From assembly GCA_028687085.1 (NCBI GenBank), contig JAQUAU010000012.1, forward strand, positions 1 through 20,662: DNA of 20,662 nucleotides, given 5' to 3'. Below, one piece after another: positions 7,301-14,387 of the stretch; position 1 is the stretch's first letter, and the number at the start of each line of letters is the position of its first letter. This DNA comes from Minisyncoccota bacterium (GTDB lineage Bacteria; Patescibacteriota; Minisyncoccia; Phycocordibacterales; Phycocordibacteraceae). Made by a program: the position numbers and the translations under genes. Under the pieces are notes generated by a model. That model saw nothing but the letters and a program-made list of their open reading frames with translations, did not search any database and was not told the origin of the DNA.

Positions 7301-9165
7301 TGATCCTGATAGCCCGGCCACCAGTCGCCAGCGCCCCAGGTAAGGTACCCGCGATACGTACCGCCGTTTTCGCCCTGGAGATTTATGAGCGCATATTCAG
7401 CTATGATATTACCCGCTCCGCCGCCATCAGAACCGGACATCGTTATCGTGTATGAATTCGCATTGTTCGGAACTATCGTGGCAGTGTTTATAGAGACGGT
7501 ACCCTGAGTAGGCAGACTCTTGGTAAAGCTCGCTGAGACGGTACACGCACTGGTAATTGCTCCGGTGGTGAACGTCGTCCCGGATAGTGAACCACCGCAA
7601 CCCGAGGCGGTAGCGATGGTATAGCCTGCATTTGGCGAAACGGTAAAGGTTGTAGCGGAACCGTGGGTAACTGACTGATAAGAAGGAGAGATGGAGCCGC
7701 CTGTTCCTCCACCACCGATAGAGGTAGAGACGGTGTAGGAGTTGATTGAACAAACACTCCCGTTCCAGGAGTATCCGGTCGAACAGACAGTATGCGTCAC
7801 GATGGGTGAATCGACTGATACGTAACCATTGGTACACGTGTTCTTCCATTGCTGAGTCCCTGCCGTACTTGCATTTGCTGTCGCAGAACCACTGGTAGTC
7901 CACGCCCAGGGACCCCATCCAGAGCCATTGATGTTCAAGTACACGGTGCAGGAGGTCGCCGAGGCGTTCGAACTCCAGGAGACGGTGTATGAGGCGCCGA
8001 CCGTATCGCCCGTCGTCGATTGCGCAATAGACGCAGTCGGCGCCGGGTTCACGGTTATATAGCTATTTACCCAACCGAGATCGTTCGAACCGTTATAGCC
8101 CCAGCAATAGGCGGTCGGATAAAAGCTTGAGGTGATAGTGCCTGAATTAAACGATGACGAGACATTCGGTGCTCCGGCACCCGTGGACTGCACCGGGCTA
8201 TACTCTGCGCCCCAGTTGATATAGGAGTGGCACCACCCTGTGGCTGTGGTGTTCAGAGAAATGGTGGTGTTGCCGCCGTAGGGTACCGGGTTCGGCGAGG
8301 CAGAGATTGAGCCGGTGGGAGGCGCGAGCGCAGTAACGTAGTTGCCGTTTATCCAGCCGAGATCCGGCCCGCCGTTGTAGCCCCAGCAGTAGGCGGTCGG
8401 ATAAAAACTTGAGGTAACCGTATTGGCAAATGACGAATAGACGTTCGGCGCTCCGGTGCCCGCGGACTGCATCGGGCTATATTCTGCGCCCCAGTTGATA
8501 TAGGAGTGACACCAGCCCGTACTCGTCGTGTTCATAGAGACGGTAACACTCGAACCGGAGGTCACATAACTCTTCGAGGTCGAAATCGAACCGGTAGGGG
8601 CCGGGCAGCTAGAGGCTGGCGGTGCGCTAACCGGTGTATAGGCATTACATTGTGCCCACCGAACTCCTCCGTTCTGACAATATCCTTCGCCTCGAAGATG
8701 CCACCCCCATCCCCCATGGCTTGAATTGGCAGGATAGTACGTGTAATCATACATCGTGCAATCGCCAAAGTCGTCATAGGCAACACATCCAATCGGGTAC
8801 GGATTGACAGCACAGGCATACGATCCTGTACTCGAGGGATATCCCGCCAATTGACAGATCCAATCCAAGGATGTTTGCGTGGATTGACCATTAACACCGC
8901 CACCTCTATACGCATCATAGGTACCTACGTAGTTACCATCCGGAGTCAGGTTATTGGTATACACCGTAGGAGCCGAATACGTGGAGCACACGCCGTTATA
9001 CACGACCGTGCCGGTATTCGTCTGACCGCAGTAATTCGGAGCTGAATAACACTGCGCGCTTGCAACGGGCGTCGCAGAAAAGAAGAAGACCGCAAACAGA
9101 ACGAGGGAGAAAATCCTTATAAAGGATGCTGCTGCCTTCTCTTCTCGTATGTCAGTCAATCTCAT
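4324..9165 (-). CDS. Giant secreted multidomain Cys-rich surface protein
   Basis: A 1613-residue protein with a signal peptide (hydrophobic 16-35, cleavage near VASA-QC at 37-38). About fifty cysteines are spread over the mature part, which is rich in Ser, Thr, Gly and Asn and poor in charge, as in exported beta-sandwich proteins. In order: a Cys-rich N-terminal region (38-190); two near-identical 93-residue repeats (192-377); InlB B-repeat-like segments (about 477-548, 704-766, 1010-1080, with FTGWSGDC and FNGWSGGSC cores); a fibronectin-III-like region (861-948); a sushi-like Cys module (952-1005); a PKD/cadherin-like module with DPEGDSLHYEIDWDNNG (1301-1317); a CxxC-rich patch (1373-1431); and two Ig-like modules (1435-1613). 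No sortase motif or C-terminal membrane anchor is present. An adhesin or surface-layer role is inferred. It follows a membrane-anchored gene by 26 nt; TAGCAT lies 5 nt before the ATG. Confidence 0.85.
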   Translation of the reverse strand: MRLTDIREEKAAASFIRIFSLVLFAVFFFSATPVASAQCYSAPNYCGQTNTGTVVYNGVCSTYSAPTVYTNNLTPDGNYVGTYDAYRGGGVNGQSTQTSLDWICQLAGYPSSTGSYACAVNPYPIGCVAYDDFGDCTMYDYTYYPANSSHGGWGWHLRGEGYCQNGGVRWAQCNAYTPVSAPPASSCPAPTGSISTSKSYVTSGSSVTVSMNTTSTGWCHSYINWGAEYSPMQSAGTGAPNVYSSFANTVTSSFYPTAYCWGYNGGPDLGWINGNYVTALAPPTGSISASPNPVPYGGNTTISLNTTATGWCHSYINWGAEYSPVQSTGAGAPNVSSSFNSGTITSSFYPTAYCWGYNGSNDLGWVNSYITVNPAPTASIAQSTTGDTVGASYTVSWSSNASATSCTVYLNINGSGWGPWAWTTSGSATANASTAGTQQWKNTCTNGYVSVDSPIVTHTVCSTGYSWNGSVCSINSYTVSTSIGGGGTGGSISPSYQSVTHGSATTFTVSPNAGYTIATASGCGGSLSGTTFTTGAITSACTVSASFTKSLPTQGTVSINTATIVPNNANSYTITMSGSDGGGAGNIIAEYALINLQGENGGTYRGYLTWGAGDWWPGYQDHHACSGSGGYAVVQPGYGNSYIHFDSCSVSDSGNTRTVSFVVRFDPTYISPIIDNDISGLVYDNIWQSPGWVNFDTNFNIATYPLAVSASGSGTVGGAGTYVYGSVITATASASAGSTFTGWSGDCNGSGQVTMTAAKNCVATFTANAPIVPSFYISGSTWGIADGSTSGITYGGGPYTLSWGATSYTTSCTLDGAAVAVGGGSSSGTASFAGNTHTFTLSCSGPGGTVSRAVTISYPPPPTNASASCSADGSTGTISWTAPGGYTTFYTRASSGGANLGYPAWDDGFVGTVKTFTTTPGATYSWWIHTKETSNSAWSTAPSGSFTCASSCPAAAQTWSSCSGSTVAKLSSQSSTVTNGTTGYSGSATYTCSNGAWSLNAGSTCSTNSYTLTITSNGGTITGTPRTTTGAVNYGTAVSLSQTPPTGYFFNGWSGGSCSGTGACSFTMPAANASVTAGYTAYTVSVSATTPYNTTPNTNVSFAYTPSTNSGATECRLLDNAQSPLTVYQASSPIVYASANGIGAYGYYVQCRNTTAPSVTAISNAITVNTACVAGAHWSAGASACLTDVAIGSFTPTSASIVNGASTNLNWSGVTGGGTISCSIDNGIGAATPAASGSKSTGSLLTTTTFTLTCSNGVGPDASRATTVTVAANQAPTAPTITGPTTGIPNTSYTYTFTSTDPEGDSLHYEIDWDNNGTVDQTLPAGWVSSGTTQSQANNWASTGTKIFKARAVDSKASAGISGWTTYTVTLSCANGTNNPPTCTQCPDGQGYNGSVCAACTGGCSGTGGNTTGSPLGSISCSNGTDNPLSCNAYRPSNIVLTANPTTIDNGQSTRLSWSSVGADSCYPVGGEGSGFSTGGAPSNAVGVATVPPTLVSNQDYQLTCTGPGGTATSNIASVTVLQPQITTFRATPARVAKIGDPATISWNVVQVNSCTVTGSGYSSGVLPGPTVSGSHTITHVNAQQTYTITCQTNGADISTPVTINVPANLKEF
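8035..8592 (-). repeat. Tandem 279-bp duplication inside the giant gene
   Basis: Two tandem units (8592-8314 and 8313-8035) encode residues 192-284 and 285-377. They share long identical runs such as TGWCHSYINWGAEYSP and TSSFYPTAYCWGYNG, and stretches of nearly identical DNA. The other repeats in the protein are much more diverged, so this duplication looks recent. Confidence 0.85.
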
Positions 9166-9191
9166 GGATCATGCTAGATCTTCTCGGTATA

Positions 9192-9743
9192 TTATTGCGC
9201 CTTACTACCATCAGCTGGCGATGGTGGTACCGGCAATACTGCTATCTGCGTGGCCGTAAAGGCAGTCGATTTTGCTATGTTTTCTGAAGAAGAGACCGAT
9301 AGTGTCTCGCCTATCTTGATATCGCTCAGCGCTATCTTTTGATGTACGAAAGGGTCCGGCTGAACCATAGTAGCGGCTGTACCCGATACTCCCTGCAATT
9401 TCTTGGTAAAGGCCGCCATCTCCTTGCTTAGCACCGTAGCGTCTTTCAGAACGAGACGCTCAATGTCGGTCGATGAATCGATGGTGATAACCACCGTCTC
9501 CGCTTTTGCCGAATCAGCAGCCTGTGTGACTCTCCGCACGTTGTTCAGGGTGACGGTTTGACCAGAGGTCTTTTCCACCGTGCCGAGGAGTGTATGTGCC
9601 TCCACTACCGACGACCCATCCTGCGTCTCTCCCCCACTTCCTGCTCCGTTTTTGTATCCGATCTGATACGCGCCGAAGCCCACAATCGTCAAGGCGACTA
9701 CCACGATACCGACCCTCATGATTTGATTAGAAATAGGTGTCAT
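9192..9743 (-). CDS. Small membrane-anchored protein with periplasmic/extracellular beta domain
   Basis: A 183-residue protein with one N-terminal membrane helix (about 11-29) followed by a Gly/Ser-rich linker. The outer domain begins at about residue 50 (LLGTVEKTSGQTVTLNNV) and contains VVITIDSSTDI and, later, LSDIKIGETLSVSS and AFTATQIAVL. This pattern of a small barrel, with a 'G-x-V ... I-T-I ... S-T-x-I ... I-K-x-G-x-x-L' order, resembles DUF5666-like exported domains; I do not claim membership. It ends in a Pro/Ser/Ala tail. It lies 26 nt upstream of the giant surface protein on the same strand, so the two are probably co-transcribed and may act together at the envelope. Its own -10 box is at 9753-9758. 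Confidence 0.75.
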   Translation of the reverse strand: MTPISNQIMRVGIVVVALTIVGFGAYQIGYKNGAGSGGETQDGSSVVEAHTLLGTVEKTSGQTVTLNNVRRVTQAADSAKAETVVITIDSSTDIERLVLKDATVLSKEMAAFTKKLQGVSGTAATMVQPDPFVHQKIALSDIKIGETLSVSSSENIAKSTAFTATQIAVLPVPPSPADGSKAQ

Positions 9744-9752
9744 ATGATAGGT

Positions 9753-9758
9753 AGTGTA
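9753..9758 (-). promoter_or_regulatory. -10 box TACACT of the membrane-protein/giant-protein unit
   Basis: On the - strand TACACT ends 9 nt before the ATG at 9743, giving a leader of 2-3 nt. No convincing -35 box is seen. Confidence 0.35.
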
Positions 9759-9822
9759 TCAGGCTTTGAGCTGCTTTTATCGCGCAAGGTGTGCATAAAG
9801 ACTGTCTACTTCGTCGGTGCTA

Positions 9823-9828
9823 TATACT
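9823..9828 (+). promoter_or_regulatory. -10 box TATACT of the P-type ATPase gene
   Basis: TATACT ends 12 nt before the ATG at 9841, giving a leader of about 5 nt. It supports the 9841 start over the in-frame upstream ATG at 9817, which would lie upstream of this -10 box. Confidence 0.45.
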
Positions 9829-9840
9829 GCCGATATACCC

Positions 9841-11619
9841 ATGCGCTACCTGAACGCCACGACCCTCATACTCCCGGGCGCGGTTGCCCTGCTTCTTGCG
9901 GGAGCGCTGATGCGCGGGGATGAGACGCTCTATCTCGCCGCCATAGCGGTCGGCATTGCAGAAATACTCGTCGTCGCGGTGAGAGAAATCCGCGTCGGCA
10001 GATGGTCGCTCGACTATATCGCCTTCCTCGCGATGATGCTCGCCGCGTTCACCCACGAGTATCTCGCGGGCGCCGTCATCGCACTCATGTATACCGGCGG
10101 CGAAGCGCTCGAGACCTATGCCTCGCGGCGCGCGCTCGCTTCGCTCTCTGCCCTCCTCGCGCGCATCCCGAAGGCCGTGCTCGTGAAGAGCGTGAGCGGA
10201 GCGATGGAGAGCGTGCCGCTCGCGCTCGTTTCTGCCGGCGCGACTATCATCGTGCGTGGCGGCGAACTCGTCCCGCTTGACGGATACCTTACCTCACCAA
10301 GGGCGGTGCTCGATCTTGCAAACTTAACCGGCGAACCGCTCCCCGAGACGGCTGCCGAGGGAGCGTTTGTGAAGAGTGGAAGTGTGAATGCAGGCGAAGC
10401 GTTCGAGCTCCGCGTCTCCGGCACGCTCGCGACCTCGACCTATGCGAAGATTATCGACCTAGTAAAAGATGCTGAGCGCAACCAGGCGCCCTTTGTCCGG
10501 CTCTCGGCACGGGCGAATCTGCCGTTTACCCTGCTCACGCTTCTCATCTCCGGCGCCGCATATCTCCTCTCGGGCGATAGTGCGCGTGTGCTCGCTGTGC
10601 TCGTCATCGCGACGCCCTGTCCGCTTATCATCGCGGCTCCGGTCGCCTTTATCGGCGGCCTCTCGAGGGCGGCGGGCCGAAACATCATCGTTAAGACGCC
10701 CGCCGCGCTTGAGGTCATCGCGCGCGTTACGACTGTCTTCTTCGACAAGACCGGCACACTGACCCTCGGCACGCCGCGACTCACCGGCATAACGCTCCTT
10801 GATGCGCACGCGACTGAAACACGCGCGCTCTCGCTCGCCGCCGCGCTCGAATTTCATTCCATCCACCCGCTCGCGCACGCCGTCATCTCTGCCGCAAAAG
10901 AGCGTCACTTCACTCCTGCACCGGCACACAACGTGCAAGAGATTGTCGGCACCGGCATCACCGGAGCGGTAGACGGCCACTATGTTTCTCTCGAACAAGC
11001 GCCAGAGGAACAGCATCGGGAGGGCGGCATTTCACTCCTGCTTTCTGAAGACGGCGCTCCCATCGCGACGCTCCATTTCAATGATGTCTTGAAGGATGAT
11101 GCAAAAAAACTTCTTGCCGACTTTGCTGAGAGCGGGTTGCGAGTCGCCGTGCTCACTGGCGATCGCAAGGAGCACGCCGAAGCGATCTTCGACGGCCTCG
11201 CAATCGATATCTGCGCCGACTGCACACCAGAGGAGAAGTATCGCATCGTAGAAGAGGCAAAAGGGCGCGGCGAAACGGTAGCGATGATAGGCGACGGACT
11301 GAACGACGCCCCTGCGCTCGCGAGAGCGGATGTCGGCATCGTCTTCTCGGGCACCGAGAACAGCGCGTCGATCGAGGCGGCCGATGTCGCTATCCTCGGC
11401 CACGACCTCGCGCTCATCCGCGAACTCTTCGCACTCGCCAAGCGTTCGGTGCGCATCGCGGGCGAGAGCGTCTACGCCGGCATCGGCCTCTCCACTATCG
11501 GCATGCTCTTTGCCGCAGGCGGCTCCATCGCGCCAGTTGAAGGCGCGCTCATGCAAGAAGGTATCGATATCGCTGTTATCGTAAACGCGCTTCGTGCCGC
11601 CTTCACCCCGCGTGCATAA
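9841..11619 (+). CDS. P1B-type heavy-metal-transporting P-type ATPase
   Basis: A 592-residue protein with all P-type ATPase landmarks: TGE at 163-165 (actuator domain), DKTGT with phosphorylated Asp302, His342-Pro343 (the P1B 'HP' site in the nucleotide domain) and GDGLNDAP from 484. The membrane metal site is TPCP around Cys260 instead of the CPC of copper/zinc pumps. About eight membrane helices are visible: four before the actuator domain, two around 230-275 and two at the C-terminus. There is no N-terminal metal-binding (HMA) domain. It would export a transition metal using ATP; the TPC motif leaves the metal open. The start at 9841 is favoured by the -10 box at 9823. No metal-responsive regulator is next to it. 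Confidence 0.92.
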   Translation: MRYLNATTLILPGAVALLLAGALMRGDETLYLAAIAVGIAEILVVAVREIRVGRWSLDYIAFLAMMLAAFTHEYLAGAVIALMYTGGEALETYASRRALASLSALLARIPKAVLVKSVSGAMESVPLALVSAGATIIVRGGELVPLDGYLTSPRAVLDLANLTGEPLPETAAEGAFVKSGSVNAGEAFELRVSGTLATSTYAKIIDLVKDAERNQAPFVRLSARANLPFTLLTLLISGAAYLLSGDSARVLAVLVIATPCPLIIAAPVAFIGGLSRAAGRNIIVKTPAALEVIARVTTVFFDKTGTLTLGTPRLTGITLLDAHATETRALSLAAALEFHSIHPLAHAVISAAKERHFTPAPAHNVQEIVGTGITGAVDGHYVSLEQAPEEQHREGGISLLLSEDGAPIATLHFNDVLKDDAKKLLADFAESGLRVAVLTGDRKEHAEAIFDGLAIDICADCTPEEKYRIVEEAKGRGETVAMIGDGLNDAPALARADVGIVFSGTENSASIEAADVAILGHDLALIRELFALAKRSVRIAGESVYAGIGLSTIGMLFAAGGSIAPVEGALMQEGIDIAVIVNALRAAFTPRA

Positions 11620-11624
11620 GGTAT

Positions 11625-11652
11625 AAAAAACCGGCCGCACGAATGCGGCCGG
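11625..11652 (-). terminator. Intrinsic terminator of the PLP-enzyme gene
   Basis: A 9-bp stem, CCGGCCGCA (11631-11639) with TGCGGCCGG (11644-11652), loop CGAA. On the - strand it is followed by six T (11630-11625). It lies 15 nt past the stop of the PLP-enzyme gene and separates it from the convergent ATPase gene. Confidence 0.9.
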
Positions 11653-11667
11653 GACAATCAGCGTCGA

Positions 11668-12711
11668 TCACGTATCGAGCACCGACAAAAGATCTTCCGG
11701 AGGAGTCTTTGCCGAGAGCTCCTTCTTGCGATCGAGTACGCCGAGATACAGCCCGATGTACGGTCGATAATCATCCGGACCGAAGACGACGACGTGTATC
11801 AAGCCATCTTCTCCATCCCGGAACTGATCGAGCGTACCGGCGGCCTTATGCTTCTTGAGGAAGCTGAGCGCCCCAGCGACACCAAGACCGAAGCTCGGCC
11901 CCAATTTCTGCAGGACGTGCGGCCAGGTGAGGAAGCTGAGGTAGAACGATGCGTGTCGCGTGCCGAACTGGATATCCTCTTCACGGAAGATGGTTCTCCA
12001 TTGCTGTCGGATATCCTTCTTCACGCTACTGAGCGTACGCGCTCCAGGTACTTCGTGCTCCTCGGCGCACAACACCGGATACACCAGAGAGCCGAACCCG
12101 CACTCGCGTGCATACATCGAGAGCCCCATACTCGTTCCCATCGTACCGCTCGGAACAAAAAGCAGAGAAATCTTCCGTTGCTGTCTCCACAACTGTGGTG
12201 CGAGGTACCGATAATGCGCCTGTGGATTCCAGATTCCGTCGTACTGACACGGGTTGTACCAACCGTCCTGCGCACCGAGCCGACGGGCATATTCGACCGT
12301 CGTCTCACTTGAGTCGAACAAGAGCTGCAAGCTCGTACGGCCGCCGAGAACCCGTATCGCATTGATCTTGTCCTGCGGCACATCCCCAGACATAACTGCC
12401 GTAAAAGGAATACCGAGCGCATGACACACGGCGGCCATCCAATCTCCGGTGTTGCCGCTTGTCGCTTCGACGAGCTTGGTCTCGGGAGTGATATAGCCCC
12501 TCTCGATACCGTCTCTGATACCTGCGTAGGCAATCACGCATTTACTATGCGGCGCTTCGCCGGGAACACCGGCAGCCTTGATGATGACACCGTCGCCTGC
12601 AAACGGATTGAGCCACGAAGGGAATGCCTCCGAGACTCTCACCAAACGCATATTCGACGGGTCAGGGATCCTCTTTTTGAAGCAGTCCAACAACTCCTTA
12701 TTGGCAATCAT
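11668..12711 (-). CDS. PLP-dependent fold-type II enzyme (cysteine synthase-like)
   Basis: A 347-residue protein. SKC at 56-58 places Lys57 as the PLP Schiff-base lysine; TSGNTG at 84-89 is the classic substrate-binding loop of O-acetylserine sulfhydrylase and cystathionine beta-synthase. PSGTMGTSMG (187-196) corresponds to the phosphate-cup loop. The family performs beta-replacement or beta-elimination on serine or threonine derivatives. Several positions are unusual (GEAPHSKC in place of the common S-x-K-D-R), so cysteine synthesis is not assured; a diaminopropionate- or threonine-synthase-like activity is possible. It lies 78 nt downstream of panD on the same strand but has its own strong ribosome-binding site (AGGAGG at 12724-12719, 7 nt spacing), which fixes the ATG at 12711. 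A terminator follows. Confidence 0.85.
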   Translation of the reverse strand: MIANKELLDCFKKRIPDPSNMRLVRVSEAFPSWLNPFAGDGVIIKAAGVPGEAPHSKCVIAYAGIRDGIERGYITPETKLVEATSGNTGDWMAAVCHALGIPFTAVMSGDVPQDKINAIRVLGGRTSLQLLFDSSETTVEYARRLGAQDGWYNPCQYDGIWNPQAHYRYLAPQLWRQQRKISLLFVPSGTMGTSMGLSMYARECGFGSLVYPVLCAEEHEVPGARTLSSVKKDIRQQWRTIFREEDIQFGTRHASFYLSFLTWPHVLQKLGPSFGLGVAGALSFLKKHKAAGTLDQFRDGEDGLIHVVVFGPDDYRPYIGLYLGVLDRKKELSAKTPPEDLLSVLDT

Positions 12712-12718
12712 CTTTCGT

Positions 12719-12724
12719 CCTCCT
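12719..12724 (-). promoter_or_regulatory. Strong Shine-Dalgarno site AGGAGG
   Basis: On the - strand AGGAGG is followed by 7 nt and then ATG at 12711. It is the strongest ribosome-binding site in the window and contrasts with the leaderless-type starts of most other genes, as expected if this gene is translated from within a longer mRNA. Confidence 0.8.
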
Positions 12725-12789
12725 ACAGAAGTTAGAAAAGTAGCGCCCTCTCGTTACAAAGGGCTTCTGAGGCAAACGATACTCCTAAC

Positions 12790-13167
12790 CTAGGCCGGAC
12801 GCCACCCTTTCTTTACTTCTGTAATCTGGTTCTTGCCGTCGACAAACACGATAGACGGATGCGGCATCTTTTTCGCTTCCTCTTCGCTCACGAGTGCGTA
12901 GGCGAGGATAATCACCATATCGCCCTTTTTGAAATGGTGCGCCGGCGGGCCGTTGAGGATAATCTCACCCTTCCCTTCTTCGCCGCGCACGATGTAGGTC
13001 TTCCACGAGATCCCGTTCGCGAGACTGTTGACCAAGACTGCCTGGCCGGGAAGCAGGCCGACGGCATCGATAAGCAGACCGTCGATTGTAATCGAGCCCA
13101 CGTAATCGAGATCGGCGCCCGTCACGGTCGCGCGATGTATCTTCGCCAAACAAACGTCTAATAACAT
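12790..13167 (-). CDS. panD: Aspartate 1-decarboxylase (pyruvoyl enzyme)
   Basis: A 125-residue protein, the standard PanD length. KIHRATVT (9-16) and YVGSITID (22-29) match the family; the proenzyme self-cleaves between Gly24 and Ser25 to make the pyruvoyl cofactor. Lys9, Thr57, Tyr58 and Asn72 (LNGPPA) are conserved. It converts L-aspartate to beta-alanine for pantothenate and coenzyme A. One odd point: by ungapped numbering against my memory of E. coli PanD, Arg54, which helps bind the aspartate carboxylate, is Ser here (NGISWKTY). No other pantothenate gene is in the window. It is divergent from the GH130 gene; its -10 box TATATT lies 6 nt before the ATG. Confidence 0.95.
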   Translation of the reverse strand: MLLDVCLAKIHRATVTGADLDYVGSITIDGLLIDAVGLLPGQAVLVNSLANGISWKTYIVRGEEGKGEIILNGPPAHHFKKGDMVIILAYALVSEEEAKKMPHPSIVFVDGKNQITEVKKGWRPA

Positions 13168-13173
13168 ACCGAG

Positions 13174-13179
13174 AATATA
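13174..13179 (-). promoter_or_regulatory. -10 box TATATT of panD
   Basis: On the - strand TATATT is followed by exactly 6 nt (ctcggt) and the panD ATG at 13167, the leaderless-type spacing also seen before the GH18, SET, helicase and FAD-oxidase genes. Confidence 0.5.
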
Positions 13180-13180
13180 T

Positions 13181-13199
13181 CATGCCGCACTACGGCATG
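13181..13199. promoter_or_regulatory. Operator-like palindrome between panD and GH130 promoters
   Basis: Inverted repeat CATGCCG-N5-CGGCATG. It lies upstream of the panD -10 box and 12 nt before the TATAAG -10 box of the GH130 gene, a position from which one regulator could control both directions. If the GH130 gene were started at 13182 this would be coding, which I think less likely. Confidence 0.35.
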
Positions 13200-13211
13200 C
13201 GAATGCTATTG

Positions 13212-13217
13212 TATAAG
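13212..13217 (+). promoter_or_regulatory. -10 box TATAAG of the GH130 operon
   Basis: TATAAG ends 12 nt before the ATG at 13230, the same spacing as the ATPase promoter. It supports a start at 13230 over the in-frame ATGs at 13182, 13197 and 13203, which lie upstream of this box. Confidence 0.4.
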
Positions 13218-13229
13218 AGTTCACTTTTT

Positions 13230-14384
13230 ATGAGCCTACTTTTCTGGGCGAACATTATCGCGCTGCTCTTTTCATTCTTCGTTGTCGGAGCGGTTCTTGG
13301 CGCGTTCTTCTCAGAGACCGTTCGCGAGCGGCTCGCGAAGATCTTGCACCCGAAGCTTCTCGAGCTCGTCCGCTCCCTTCACAACCCCATCCTCAAGCCA
13401 GGGAGTCATCCGTGGATGGCCGAAGCGGTGCTGAACCCGGCAGCGACAATCCTAAACGGTCGCACGCACCTCATCTATCGCGCCATCGGCAGCGACGGCG
13501 TCTCGCGGCTCGGCTATGCGTCGAGCCCCGACGGCATCACCTTCGACAAGCGCTTGCCCTACCCGATCTACGCCGCGCGCAATCCGCACGATCTCGCCGT
13601 GCACCTGCGGCGCTACTCTCCTGTCCTGTACCCGTCAGGCGGGAGCTGGGGCGGCTGCGAGGATCCGCGCATGGTCGTCATCGACGGCAAGGTGTATGTC
13701 ACGTTCAACATGTTCGAGAACTGGCAGCTCCGCGTCGCGGTCATCTGGATGAGCGTGGAGGACTTCTTAGCAGAACGTTTTTATGCGTGGCGAGGGCCGG
13801 TGATTCTCTCGCACAGCGAGCGCGACAAGAATTGGGTCCTGTTTCCAGAAAAGATAGGCGGACAATTCGCCGTCCTGCACAGCATCATCGGCGACGATGA
13901 ACACCAGGTGCGCATTGAATATACCAACGACCTCACTTCACTCAGACAGAGGGACTTCATCAGCCCCGATCCGCAGAAGGTGCCGGATCAACTCGTTGCG
14001 TGGCACGTGCACACGAGGAGCGCCGGTCCGCCGCCCTTAAAGACCGCCAAAGGATGGCTCGTGCTCTACCATGCAAACGACGCGAAAGAGGGTCATCGCT
14101 ATAAGCTCGGTGCGATGCTCCTCGACCTTGTCGACCCGACCAAGGTGCTCTACCGCGCCGCCGCGCCGGTGCTCTCACCAGACGAACCGTATGAGAATCA
14201 CGGCAAGCCGGGCATCGTCTACGCCGGCGGCGCGGTCGTGCGCGATGGTCAGCTCTACGTCTACTACGGCGGCGCCGACAAGATTATCGCCGTGGCAACG
14301 GCGAAGCTCGACGAATTTCTCGATGAACTCATTAAGGGCAGCCAGCCCTCGCTTGCGCATATGACCCCTGCGCAAGCCGTCTAA
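13230..14384 (+). CDS. Membrane-anchored GH130 family enzyme (mannoside phosphorylase-like)
   Basis: A 384-residue protein from the ATG at 13230 (400 residues if 13182 is used). It has one N-terminal membrane helix (about 5-27) followed by basic residues (R32, R34, K37), which by the positive-inside rule puts the catalytic domain on the cytoplasmic side. The GH130 five-bladed propeller begins at HNPILKPG (51). GCEDPR at 142-147 carries the family's catalytic Asp (Asp145), and YHAND near 280 and the final YYGGADK repeat match the phosphate-side and closing-blade motifs. GH130 enzymes phosphorolyse beta-1,2- or beta-1,4-mannosides to mannose 1-phosphate; some members are hydrolases. It is followed after 3 nt by a second GH130 gene, so the two are coupled. 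Confidence 0.87.
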   Translation: MSLLFWANIIALLFSFFVVGAVLGAFFSETVRERLAKILHPKLLELVRSLHNPILKPGSHPWMAEAVLNPAATILNGRTHLIYRAIGSDGVSRLGYASSPDGITFDKRLPYPIYAARNPHDLAVHLRRYSPVLYPSGGSWGGCEDPRMVVIDGKVYVTFNMFENWQLRVAVIWMSVEDFLAERFYAWRGPVILSHSERDKNWVLFPEKIGGQFAVLHSIIGDDEHQVRIEYTNDLTSLRQRDFISPDPQKVPDQLVAWHVHTRSAGPPPLKTAKGWLVLYHANDAKEGHRYKLGAMLLDLVDPTKVLYRAAAPVLSPDEPYENHGKPGIVYAGGAVVRDGQLYVYYGGADKIIAVATAKLDEFLDELIKGSQPSLAHMTPAQAV

Positions 14385-14387
14385 ATT

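Noticed and set aside
8035..8592. CRISPR-like or phage-tail repeat
   Set aside because: The repeats are 279 bp, in frame and coding, with no spacers.
13182..13229. Upstream in-frame ATGs of the membrane-anchored GH130 gene
   Set aside because: This stretch contains a palindrome and the TATAAG -10 box; a start at 13230 leaves a normal anchor helix. Not excluded, only less likely.
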